This document shows, piece by piece, positions 1-6,825 of a stretch of 10,718 nt of DNA. The DNA is from Pseudomonadota bacterium (lineage in GTDB: Bacteria; Pseudomonadota; Gammaproteobacteria; SZUA-229), in assembly GCA_015222965.1 (NCBI GenBank), contig JADFWF010000323.1:1-10718 (forward strand), written 5' to 3'. Position 1 is the first letter of the stretch; the number at the start of each line of letters is the position of its first letter. A model generated the notes under the pieces. The model searched no databases and was not told the origin of the DNA. It was given only the letters and a program-made list of their open reading frames with translations. The translations under genes were made by a program, and so were the position numbers.

Positions 1-809
1 ATCTGTGAGATCACCTGACCTTTCTCAACACTGTCACCAACTTTGACCAGTAATTTAGCATTATGGCCATAACGCGTGCTGTAACCGTTACCATGATTTA
101 TCTCTACCAGGTGACCGTAACCATAACGATCGCCAGCCCAGGTAACAACACCACTGGCTACTGCAACGATACCGCTGCCTTCTTTGCCCGCGAAATCCAT
201 GCCTTTGTGCATGGCAAGCTTACCGGTGAACGGATCAGCACGTTTTCCATAATAAGATGAAGTCCAGCCTTTGGTTATCGGACGACCGCGTGGTTTAGAT
301 TCGCTTCTTAGCTGGCGGCTCATAATGACTTCTTCCAGCACTGCTAACTGCTCTTCACGCGTACTAAGCTGTTTATCAAGGCTGGCGATGACATCGTCAA
401 AGTCCATACTGACTGTACTCCCGCTCTCACCAGGACCACCGTAAGATGGGCTATCTTTAAAATTAAATTCTTTTGAATCCAGTTTTGCGACTTTTACCAG
501 ACGCTGCCCTAAAGCATTTAATCGGATAACATTCGCCTGCATCTTACCTAAGCGTGCAGCCAGTGTATCAAGTTCAGATTCGGCAGATCGGCGTGCCTCT
601 TTGATGAGAATTTTTTGTTTGGAAATATCACGTTCTAATATAGCCAGTTCATTTACAGCCGCCTGTGTTTTGCCATACCAGAAACCAGAACTCACCAGTA
701 AGCCAGCAAAAAGACTTATAATGACCGAACAGGTAATTAACTGACGCGGCCCGTCAAGCTGACAACGAAGCGGTTTGCCTCTAAATTTTCCTACAAAAAT
801 GATATTCAT
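1..809 (-). CDS. M23-family (LytM-type) zinc metallopeptidase, membrane-anchored, C-terminus cut by window edge
   Basis: The first 269 codons are present; the end lies beyond base 1. A short basic N-terminus leads into one predicted membrane segment (about residues 24-45). A charged, probably coiled-coil region follows (about 47-110, and again 140-170). The LytM/M23 domain starts near residue 180. It shows the first zinc motif HKGMD, with ligands H201 and D205 after the typical DPFTGK lead-in, and the RYGH motif with catalytic H249. The final HxH zinc motif would fall outside the window, so activity cannot be judged. The protein is probably periplasmic and anchored in the inner membrane, acting on peptidoglycan crosslinks or regulating amidases. 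In Pseudomonas-like genomes an M23 gene sits between the DUF721 gene and secA, so secA is expected just to the left (inference). The start at 809 is the first ATG of the frame; its ribosome-binding site is weak. The family call is strong, but the exact substrate is unknown. Confidence 0.9.
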   Translation of the reverse strand, partial: MNIIFVGKFRGKPLRCQLDGPRQLITCSVIISLFAGLLVSSGFWYGKTQAAVNELAILERDISKQKILIKEARRSAESELDTLAARLGKMQANVIRLNALGQRLVKVAKLDSKEFNFKDSPSYGGPGESGSTVSMDFDDVIASLDKQLSTREEQLAVLEEVIMSRQLRSESKPRGRPITKGWTSSYYGKRADPFTGKLAMHKGMDFAGKEGSGIVAVASGVVTWAGDRYGYGHLVEINHGNGYSTRYGHNAKLLVKVGDSVEKGQVISQ

Positions 810-826
810 ACTTGGATTCTTACTAA

Positions 827-856
827 TTAAGCCCTTGCAATACTGATGATTATAGT
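827..856 (+). promoter_or_regulatory. Candidate promoter for dciA, overlapping the divergent -10
   Basis: On the plus strand TATAGT at 851-856 could serve as a -10, with a poor -35 (TTAAGC, 827-832) 18 bases away. It would start transcription near 863 and leave an 18-base leader before the ATG at 881. It shares bases 851-854 with the minus-strand TATAAT. The -35 is weak, so this call depends mainly on position. Confidence 0.25.
849..854 (-). promoter_or_regulatory. Candidate -10 element for the M23 peptidase gene
   Basis: On the minus strand this is a perfect TATAAT, 40 bases upstream of the ATG at 809, which would leave a leader of roughly 33 bases. No good -35 hexamer lies at 16-18 bases; the best is GCTAAA at 872-877. 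A TG dinucleotide is nearby but not in exact extended -10 register. The assignment rests on the -10 match and the position between two divergent genes. Confidence 0.4.
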
Positions 857-880
857 CAATTCGTCGAGTTTTTTAGCACA

Positions 881-1348
881 ATGAAGTCAATTAATGAGCA
901 AATTAACCCAGAATTTGTGATCCAGGCCAAAAAACTGGCCGCATTCTCACGATTATTACGTCGTGTATTACCCCCCGAATGCCACGGCCACGTTGAAGTT
1001 GCCAATATTCGAGATCAAAATTTGATGCTGATTACCGACTCACCGGTATGGACAACAAAACTGCGTCAGCTAAGCCCCCAAATTCTGCAGTTCATACAGT
1101 CAAACACAGCTGGTGATACCAACCGAGCACCGATTATCCACCATATTCAAATCAGCACTCGTTACCATGCACCTGATTCCGGCGAACAACAGGCCCTGAA
1201 TAAAAAAAATCGGCACAAAGTGCAGATCAGTGAAAAAACAGCAACCATGTTATCGCAATCAGCCGACAGCATCGAACACCAGCAGCTGAAAACGGCACTA
1301 TTAAAAATCGCCAGTCACGTCAACAAACAAAACAAACCAGAAAAATAG
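881..1348 (+). CDS. dciA: DciA (DUF721) replicative helicase loader/operator
   Basis: The 155-residue protein fits the DUF721/DciA family, which replaces DnaC-type loaders in most bacteria and helps load the replicative helicase DnaB. The N-terminal half (about residues 15-95) has the family pattern: a helix with LLRRVLPP, then a strand, then the conserved DSPVW with Trp57, followed by a helix with TTKLRQLSPQIL. The C-terminal part (about 115-148) has the LS...A..I...L..ALLKIASH helix seen in gammaproteobacterial members, joined by a polar, Gln/Lys/Asn-rich linker that is probably flexible. It is the only plus-strand gene here, convergent with lpxC and divergent from the M23 gene, a layout also known from Pseudomonas-like genomes. 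The ribosome-binding site is poor (GAG 12 bases upstream), suggesting low expression. The family is clear; the helicase role is taken from family knowledge. Confidence 0.85.
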   Translation: MKSINEQINPEFVIQAKKLAAFSRLLRRVLPPECHGHVEVANIRDQNLMLITDSPVWTTKLRQLSPQILQFIQSNTAGDTNRAPIIHHIQISTRYHAPDSGEQQALNKKNRHKVQISEKTATMLSQSADSIEHQQLKTALLKIASHVNKQNKPEK

Positions 1349-1366
1349 ATCCGTTAAACCTGAACC

Positions 1367-1407
1367 GGGATCAGAGACAAGTTTGCCAAACGACTTATGG
1401 TGATCCC
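1367..1407. repeat. Inverted repeat between the convergent dciA and lpxC 3' ends
   Basis: GGGATCA at 1367-1373 pairs with TGATCCC at 1401-1407. Inside the 27-base loop there is a small second hairpin, GTTT-GCC-AAAC (1381-1391). It sits 18 bases after the dciA stop and 12 bases before the lpxC stop, so it could act on both transcripts. No T-tract follows on either strand, so it is not a canonical intrinsic terminator. It may mark the 3' ends by another route or be chance. Confidence 0.3.
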
Positions 1408-1419
1408 CTAAGAAACTGA

Positions 1420-2349
1420 CTAAAACGTTTGCAAAGGCTGTGCGTATGAAATAGGTGAAGAAGCTTTTTCATCTTCAAACGTCACCTCTTCCCATGCATC
1501 CTGGTCGGCACACAAGGCTTTTAGTAATTTATTGTTGAGCGCGTGGCCAGAACGGTATCCAGAAAATGCACCGATGGAGCTGTGCCCCAATAAGTACAGG
1601 TCACCGATCGCATCCAGAATTTTATGTTTAACAAATTCGTCTTCGTAGCGTAAACCATCTTCGTTGAGTACACGATATTCATCGACAACGATAGCGTTAT
1701 CGATGCTGCCGCCTAAGGCTAAATTGTTTTTACGCAATGCTTCGATATCACTCATAAAACCAAAGGTACGTGCGCGGCTGACCTCTTTAACAAATGAGGT
1801 GGTAGAAAAATCGATCTCGGCTGTGCAAGGAGCATCTTTAAATGCAGGGTGATCAAAATCAATCGCAAAACTTACTTTAAAACCGTCAAAGGGATCAAAG
1901 CGTGCCCATTTACCCTCTTCTTCGACAACGACGGATTTTTTGATTCGGACAAATCGTTTTGGCGCTTCCTGTTCGACGATGCCGGCCGACTGAATTAAAA
2001 ATACGAAAGGACCAGAACTGCCATCCATGATCGGTACTTCAGAAGCACTTACATCGACGTACGCGTTATCGATTCCCAGGCCTGCCATCGCAGAGAGCAG
2101 ATGTTCCACTGTAGAAACACTGACACCGTCTTGCTCTAATGTTGTCGACAGCATGGTCGCACCAACATTTAAAGCCGTGGCTTTTATTTCTACCGGTTCA
2201 TTTAAGTCGACGCGGCGAAAGATGACACCCGTGTCTGGCTGCGCCGGACGTAATGTCAGATATACTTTTTCACCTGAGTGTAATCCAACACCAGTTGCAC
2301 GAATTACATTCTTTAATGTTCTTTGCTTAATCAATATGTTCAATCCCAT
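1420..2349 (-). CDS. lpxC: UDP-3-O-acyl-N-acetylglucosamine deacetylase
   Basis: LpxC is the zinc amidase that carries out the committed step of lipid A synthesis in the cytoplasm, deacetylating UDP-3-O-acyl-GlcNAc. The 309 residues cover the whole family. Landmarks are [13 protein letters not shown] (18-29), [16 protein letters not shown] with E82 and zinc ligand H83, VPIMDGS (105-111), SRARTFGF (191-198), the zinc ligands H242 and D246 in [10 protein letters not shown], and H269 in SGHALNN. It looks closest to the Pseudomonas-type protein. The usual start (MIKQRTLK) is LIKQRTLK here, so the ATG at 2349 adds five residues; it has GAAG 7 bases upstream. A TTG at 2334-2332 matches the family start exactly and is the main alternative. 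The C-terminus ([11 protein letters not shown]) lacks the AVLA-like tail through which FtsH degrades the E. coli enzyme. The gene is 204 bases downstream of ftsZ and probably has its own promoter. Confidence 0.97.
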   Translation of the reverse strand: MGLNILIKQRTLKNVIRATGVGLHSGEKVYLTLRPAQPDTGVIFRRVDLNEPVEIKATALNVGATMLSTTLEQDGVSVSTVEHLLSAMAGLGIDNAYVDVSASEVPIMDGSSGPFVFLIQSAGIVEQEAPKRFVRIKKSVVVEEEGKWARFDPFDGFKVSFAIDFDHPAFKDAPCTAEIDFSTTSFVKEVSRARTFGFMSDIEALRKNNLALGGSIDNAIVVDEYRVLNEDGLRYEDEFVKHKILDAIGDLYLLGHSSIGAFSGYRSGHALNNKLLKALCADQDAWEEVTFEDEKASSPISYAQPLQTF

Positions 2350-2396
2350 TGCCCAACTTCAAGGTTGTGGCAGAAAATTTCGGTAAAAATCGCCGT

Positions 2397-2426
2397 ATTA
2401 TCACATAATTACGGTTTAAATTGGAA
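2397..2426 (-). promoter_or_regulatory. Candidate sigma-70 promoter for lpxC
   Basis: On the minus strand TTCCAA (2421-2426) and GATAAT (2397-2402) are separated by 18 bases, and TGT directly before the -10 makes an extended -10. Transcription would start near 2390, giving a leader of about 40 bases. The -35 matches the consensus at only three positions, so the extended -10 carries the call. A separate lpxC promoter downstream of ftsZ is also known in E. coli. Confidence 0.45.
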
Positions 2427-2449
2427 GCTCGTCATTAAACTATATCGTT

Positions 2450-2461
2450 AACAAGCTTGTT
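2450..2461. repeat. Perfect 12-base palindrome upstream of the lpxC promoter
   Basis: AACAAGCTTGTT reads identically on both strands and lies about 23 bases upstream of the proposed lpxC -35. With no loop it would be a poor RNA hairpin, so a protein-binding site is the more natural reading. The rest of the ftsZ-lpxC spacer (2350-2553) is AT-rich, with no ORF and no GC-rich terminator stem. Confidence 0.2.
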
Positions 2462-2553
2462 CTTTCACCCAAATAACCTGCAAACACTTCACCGTTATTA
2501 AATAAATACAAATTAAATCAATAAGTTAATAAATCATGCATTAATTTATCTGA

Positions 2554-3720
2554 TTAATCTGCCTGTCGGCGTAAAAATGCAGGTATATCCAGCATTTCTT
2601 CATTATAGCCACCATCTGCCGAAACAGGCTCGGCATGTGGTTTCACATGCCGGGTAACAGCGGGTTTTGCCAGCTCATTATAATCAGGTTCTTCTTCGGT
2701 CGCTGCCGCTTTGACTACTTTGATTTCAGCCGGTGCTTGTACAGGAACCTGGGGCTTTACTGAGTTTCCTAAACCTGTAGCAACCACAGTCACTCGAATT
2801 TCATCGTCCAGTGATTCATCGATTGCCGTACCCATAACAACGGTTGCATCTTCTGAGGCAAAACCATTGATAACCGCACCGATATCCTGGAACTCACCCA
2901 GAGTCATATTTGCACCGGTAACATTTACCAAAATACCGCGTGCACCAGCCAGATTCACATCTTCAAGCAAAGGACTCGCGATCGCAGCTTCTGCTGCTTC
3001 TTTTGCACGTTCTTCACCGGTAGCTCGACCTGATCCCATCATGCCCATACCCATTTTAGACATCACTGTTCTTACATCAGCAAAGTCGACATTGATCACA
3101 CCTGGGTTGGTGATCAGTTCGGTGATACCCTGTACTGCACCGCAGAGCACATCGTTGGCACCGCTAAATGCGTTCATCAGATCAAAGTCGCGGCCATAAA
3201 CATCCAGCAATTTATCATTTGGAATAGTGATCAGAGAATCAACGTGGCTACTTAATTCTTTAATACCCTGCATCGCAATTTTCATTCGCGATGAACCTTC
3301 AAAAGCAAATGGTTTAGTGACAACACCAACAACCAGTATGCCCATCTCACGGGCAATCTGAGCAACCACTGGTGCAGCGCCAGTACCTGTACCGCCACCC
3401 ATGCCGGCAGTAACAAATAACATGTCAGTATTCGCGATCGCCTCCTGGATCAGCTCACGATCTTCAAGTGCCGCCTGTTGACCGACCTCAGGGGTCGCAC
3501 CTGCGCCCAGCCCTTTTGTTATGTTGCTGCCAATCTGTAATGATTTAGCACCTTCAAAACGGGTCAACGCCTGCGCATCAGTATTCGTGCAAATAAAATC
3601 TACGCCGTTGATACTACTGCGCACCATGTGCTGTACAGCATTACCACCACCGCCACCAACACCGATGACTTTTATTACCGCTTCTTGTGCACCGGAATCC
3701 ATCAATTCGAACATAGGCAT
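2554..3720 (-). CDS. ftsZ: Cell division protein FtsZ, tubulin-like GTPase
   Basis: FtsZ polymerises with GTP into the Z-ring at midcell and recruits the division machinery. The 388 residues are full length. The nucleotide-binding domain shows [11 protein letters not shown] (19-29), NTDAQAL (46-52) and the tubulin signature GGGTGTG (108-114). The T7 loop NVDFADV (210-216) carries D212 and D215, the catalytic acids that complete the site of the next subunit. The C-terminal domain runs to about residue 318. A variable linker (about 320-377) leads to the conserved tail peptide [11 protein letters not shown] (378-388), which binds FtsA and ZipA. The start at 3720 (Met-Pro-Met-Phe-Glu-Leu) is chosen over the Met at residue 3 because GAGGAG sits 7 bases upstream of the first ATG; the second would match the usual MFEL start of relatives. 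It is separated from ftsA by an AT-rich 82-base spacer, unlike its tightly packed neighbours. Confidence 0.99.
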   Translation of the reverse strand: MPMFELMDSGAQEAVIKVIGVGGGGGNAVQHMVRSSINGVDFICTNTDAQALTRFEGAKSLQIGSNITKGLGAGATPEVGQQAALEDRELIQEAIANTDMLFVTAGMGGGTGTGAAPVVAQIAREMGILVVGVVTKPFAFEGSSRMKIAMQGIKELSSHVDSLITIPNDKLLDVYGRDFDLMNAFSGANDVLCGAVQGITELITNPGVINVDFADVRTVMSKMGMGMMGSGRATGEERAKEAAEAAIASPLLEDVNLAGARGILVNVTGANMTLGEFQDIGAVINGFASEDATVVMGTAIDESLDDEIRVTVVATGLGNSVKPQVPVQAPAEIKVVKAAATEEEPDYNELAKPAVTRHVKPHAEPVSADGGYNEEMLDIPAFLRRQAD

Positions 3721-3727
3721 GATACTT

Positions 3728-3733
3728 CTCCTC
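3728..3733 (-). promoter_or_regulatory. Strong ribosome-binding site of ftsZ
   Basis: GAGGAG on the minus strand lies 7 bases before the ATG at 3720 and follows a very AT-rich leader, likely unstructured. It favours this ATG over the one two codons later and suits a highly expressed protein. Confidence 0.8.
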
Positions 3734-3802
3734 TTATTAATTAATTTGTAATTTAGTTATTTAGTTTTTTTACTGCTAATTTTTTTGTGTCATGTAGTCA
3801 GG

Positions 3803-5038
3803 TTAAAAGTTTCCCTGGAACCAGCTCTTCATCCGCTCAAAAACTCCTTTAACACCACCTTCCATCATGATGTGACTGGTGCCATTGTTTCTATGCTGGT
3901 TACCAAACAGCAATAAACCAACACCAGTCGCATAAATCGGGTTTTTCACTACGTCAGATAAGCCGGAGACGTATTGTGGTAGGCCAAGTCGTACCGGGGC
4001 ATGGAAAATCTCTTCTGCCAGATCGATAACGCCTTCCATTTTTGAACTGCCACCGGTCAACACGACACCTGCCGCAATGATTTCTTCGAAACCGCTGCGA
4101 CGTAATTCTGCATGTACCAGGTTTAGTAATTCTTCATAACGCGGCTCGACCACCTCCGCCAATGTCTGACGTGATAGTTTGCGTGGCGGCCGATCACCGA
4201 CACTGGGAACCTCGATAGTTTCTTCAGGGTTTGCCAGCTGGCGCAATGCACAGGCATATTTTATTTTTATGTCATTGGCATATTGTGTCGGTGTGCGTAA
4301 TGCCACAGCGATATCATTTGTCACCTGGTCACCGGCAATCGGGATAACGGCCGTGTGGCGAATAGCACCTTCGGAAAACACAGCGATGTCTGTAGTACCG
4401 CCACCGATATCGACCAGACAAACACCCAGCTCTTTTTCGTCTTCGGTTAATACTGAATAGCTCGACGCCAACTGCTCGAGGATGATGTCATCAACTTCCA
4501 GACCACAGCGACGGACACATTTGATAATATTCTGCGCAGCACCGACCGCACCGGTAACCAGATGCACTTTGGCTTCGAGGCGAACACCGGACATGCCGAT
4601 GGGTTCGCGTATACCTTCCTGATCATCGATGATAAATTCCTGCGGCAATATATGCAGTACGCGCTGATCAGCGGGTATCGCAACGGCACGTGCCGCATCG
4701 ATCACTCTATCCAGGTCACCATTGGTCACTTCACGTTCACGGATAGCGACGATGCCATGCGAATTCAGACTGCGTATGTGACTGCCGGCAATGCCTGCAT
4801 AGACAGAGTTAATCTCACAGCCTGCCATCAACTCGGCTTCTTCTATCGCATGCTGAATCGACTGTACTGTTGATTCGATATTTACCACCACGCCTTTTTT
4901 CAAGCCGTTTGAAGGATGCGAGCCAAGACCGATAATCTCGATTTCACCTTCGTCATTCACCTCACCGACGATGGCGACGACTTTTGAGGTACCGATATCG
5001 AGACCTATCAACATATTTTTATCAGACTTTTTTGTCAT
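3803..5038 (-). CDS. ftsA: Cell division protein FtsA, actin-like membrane tether of FtsZ
   Basis: FtsA is an actin-fold ATPase that binds the FtsZ tail, anchors the ring to the inner membrane and signals to the septal synthase. The 411 residues contain the phosphate-1 motif GLDIGTSKV (12-20), phosphate-2 motif VDIGGGTTDIAVF (209-221) and adenosine motif VLTGGSSKMEG (326-336). The protein ends in an amphipathic membrane-targeting helix (about 398-411: GVFERMKSWFQGNF). The frame is open further upstream to an ATG at 5107, but that would run 65 bases into ftsQ. The ATG at 5038 gives the family-typical start (MTKKSDKNMLIGLDIGT) with AGAGG (5048-5052) 9 bases upstream. It begins 4 bases after the ftsQ stop, so coupled translation is likely. 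Confidence 0.98.
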   Translation of the reverse strand: MTKKSDKNMLIGLDIGTSKVVAIVGEVNDEGEIEIIGLGSHPSNGLKKGVVVNIESTVQSIQHAIEEAELMAGCEINSVYAGIAGSHIRSLNSHGIVAIREREVTNGDLDRVIDAARAVAIPADQRVLHILPQEFIIDDQEGIREPIGMSGVRLEAKVHLVTGAVGAAQNIIKCVRRCGLEVDDIILEQLASSYSVLTEDEKELGVCLVDIGGGTTDIAVFSEGAIRHTAVIPIAGDQVTNDIAVALRTPTQYANDIKIKYACALRQLANPEETIEVPSVGDRPPRKLSRQTLAEVVEPRYEELLNLVHAELRRSGFEEIIAAGVVLTGGSSKMEGVIDLAEEIFHAPVRLGLPQYVSGLSDVVKNPIYATGVGLLLFGNQHRNNGTSHIMMEGGVKGVFERMKSWFQGNF

Positions 5039-5042
5039 TATT

Positions 5043-5861
5043 TCAAGCCTCTGCCTGTTGTACGTCATGCAGCTGTACGGCAAAACCGTTTGGATAACGC
5101 ATATCAATAACCTTAATGTTTTTATTTGTTAGAGCGTTGTTAGCAGAGCCATGCCCTACCGCCAGTGAAGGCAAGATTCGAACGAAGCGCTGCAAACGTT
5201 TCTCGGTTTCAAAACGCCCCAGCTTCACGTCGATAAAGTTCATAACGCCCTCTGAATCCGTACTTTCCTGATTCTTGCCTTTTACATTCTTGTACTCTGA
5301 AACGACCATCTGCCACGACCTTCTCTCATCAATATCCAGGCGTACCACTTCAAACTCGAGCAGAGCCATCTCCTGGTAGAGCACGTTCATGAATTTCCAG
5401 ACATTATTATGGTGACCTTCTGGTCCGTTCAATTTGGGCAGATTCAATTTATTATCAATTTTTTCAGGCTTAAATACTTCACCGGCATCATTGATATATC
5501 CATCAAGATTCCAGTAAGCAACCGGCGTCTGCTCGGTAATGATCACTTCCAGATTTGCCGGCCATTGCCTTCTCAGAGAAACATTTTTCACCCATGGCAA
5601 CTGTATTAAACTTTCACGTATGCTGTTCAGATCAACTGTAAAATAACCGCCGTTGATATTGCTTATAACCATCGATTCAACCTTGCTCCTGTCCAGAAAG
5701 CTAAAAGAACCGGCCACCGCAACTTCTTCGATCGGTAACACCGTAGGTATCTCTACCTCTTTTATGAGCAAACCAAGATAAACTATTACTACACCGCCTA
5801 TGACGACAGGCAACGTTTTCAGTATCTTTTTTATCAGCGATTTTTTGTTTTTACTTTTCAT
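5043..5861 (-). CDS. ftsQ: Cell division protein FtsQ (POTRA domain)
   Basis: FtsQ is a bitopic inner-membrane protein that forms FtsQLB with FtsL and FtsB and licenses FtsWI septal synthesis. With the start used here it has 272 residues. They form a very basic cytoplasmic N-terminus (KSKNKKSLIKK), one membrane segment (about 17-34), a POTRA domain (about 43-112, with LPWVKNVSLRRQWPANLEV), and the C-terminal beta domain from YWNLDGYINDAGEVF onward, including ERRSWQ, VKLGR, KRLQRFV and VIDMRYPNGFAV. An ATG at 5894 would add 11 residues (20-base overlap with ddlB), but no ribosome-binding site precedes it. The start at 5861 has AGTGGG 9 bases upstream, the spacing used by several neighbours, and puts the charged residues at the N-terminus. 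Between ERRSWQ and VKLGR there is a hydrophilic stretch longer than in E. coli. Confidence 0.93.
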   Translation of the reverse strand: MKSKNKKSLIKKILKTLPVVIGGVVIVYLGLLIKEVEIPTVLPIEEVAVAGSFSFLDRSKVESMVISNINGGYFTVDLNSIRESLIQLPWVKNVSLRRQWPANLEVIITEQTPVAYWNLDGYINDAGEVFKPEKIDNKLNLPKLNGPEGHHNNVWKFMNVLYQEMALLEFEVVRLDIDERRSWQMVVSEYKNVKGKNQESTDSEGVMNFIDVKLGRFETEKRLQRFVRILPSLAVGHGSANNALTNKNIKVIDMRYPNGFAVQLHDVQQAEA

Positions 5862-5874
5862 CTTTCTCTGCCCA

Positions 5875-6825
5875 CTATTGTGGACGCTGCTCACATTTAG
5901 CCATTGATAAAATCTTAACGACTAACTCTTCGAATGATAAGCCTGCCTGTTTTGCCGCCATTGGCACCAGTGAATGACTGGTCATTCCGGGAACGGTATT
6001 CACTTCGATCAACCATGGCTGGCCATGCTCGTCGACCATGAAATCAACGCGCCCCCAGGACGATGCGCCTACCGCGTTAAATGCCTGTGCTGCCAATACC
6101 GCAAAGTCAGCTTCCTGCTCCTCCGACAAACCACAGGGACAGATATATTGCGTATCATTCGCTTCATACTTGGCATCATAATCATAAAATTTATGCGACG
6201 TTTTAAGCTTGATCATCGGTAGAACCTGATCATCTAACATCGCAGCGGTATACTCATCACCTTCTACCCAGCGCTCGGCAATAACGGTTCCACCGCACTG
6301 TTGTGCTTTTTGCCACGCCGGTATCATCTCGTCTTCTCGCTCGACTTTGCTCATGCCGATGCTCGAGCCTTCGAGCACAGGTTTAATAATTAATGGCAGC
6401 GACAATCTCTCCACCGCCTGCTGACAACTTTTTTCTGAATCGAGAATACAAAATTCAGGTGTCGGCAAACCCATCGCCAGCCATATCTGTTTGGTTTTTA
6501 ATTTATCCATCGCCAGTGAAGATGCCATCACACCTGAACCGGTATAAGGCACAGACATGAGCTCTAACAGTCCCTGCATAGTGCCGTCTTCACCGCCACG
6601 GCCATGCAATATGATAAAAGCTCTTTCATAGTTATCATTCAGCAATTCACTAACGATATCTGTATCTACATCGATGCCATGTGCATCGACACCTTTGCTT
6701 TTTAATGCCTTCAACACCGCGCCGCCACTTAACAGCGATATCTCACGTTCAGCAGACAGGCCGCCCATCAGAACAGCAACCTTGCCAAGTCTCCCAGCAT
6801 CAACTTTTTTGGCATCCGAGACCAT
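5875..6825 (-). CDS. ddlB: D-alanine--D-alanine ligase, DdlB type
   Basis: Ddl is a cytoplasmic ATP-grasp enzyme that joins two D-Ala molecules for MurF to attach to the peptidoglycan precursor. The 316 residues are full length. Visible motifs are the N-terminal GGLSAEREISLLSG with E26, HGRGGEDGTMQGLLE (74-88), PYTGSGVMASSLAMDK (93-108), the ATP-binding loop EGSSIGMSK (152-160), and YDYDAKYE (214-221) in the closing loop. Metal-binding residues are D261 in GRVDFM, and E274 and N276 in EVNTVPGMTSHS. The start codon overlaps the murB stop by one base (TAATG), and AGGAGG lies 9 bases upstream, so the start is secure. Its place between murB and ftsQ is the conserved dcw position and supports the ddlB name. 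Confidence 0.98.
   Translation of the reverse strand: MVSDAKKVDAGRLGKVAVLMGGLSAEREISLLSGGAVLKALKSKGVDAHGIDVDTDIVSELLNDNYERAFIILHGRGGEDGTMQGLLELMSVPYTGSGVMASSLAMDKLKTKQIWLAMGLPTPEFCILDSEKSCQQAVERLSLPLIIKPVLEGSSIGMSKVEREDEMIPAWQKAQQCGGTVIAERWVEGDEYTAAMLDDQVLPMIKLKTSHKFYDYDAKYEANDTQYICPCGLSEEQEADFAVLAAQAFNAVGASSWGRVDFMVDEHGQPWLIEVNTVPGMTSHSLVPMAAKQAGLSFEELVVKILSMAKCEQRPQ

Noticed and set aside
2027..2386. Plus-strand open frame antisense to the lpxC 5' end and reaching past its start
   Set aside because: Composition follows the lpxC codons in reverse; no domain or ribosome-binding site is visible.
2451..2460. The ACAAGCTTGT palindrome as an ftsZ transcription terminator
   Set aside because: It has no loop and no following T-run in the ftsZ direction, and lies about 90 bases after the stop; it was kept only as a possible protein site.
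2711..3199. A 162-codon open frame on the plus strand opposite ftsZ
   Set aside because: It lies wholly antisense to a highly conserved gene, has low-complexity Ser/Pro/Thr/Ala composition typical of an antisense shadow, resembles no family and has no ribosome-binding site.
4447..4698. Minus-strand frame inside ftsA in another reading frame
   Set aside because: It overlaps the central FtsA domain, which is intact and conserved in its own frame, so a frameshift or second gene is not needed.
5039..5107. An N-terminal extension of FtsA beginning at an upstream ATG
   Set aside because: It would overlap ftsQ by 65 bases, is not family-like, and the internal ATG at 5038 has a good ribosome-binding site and the typical FtsA start.
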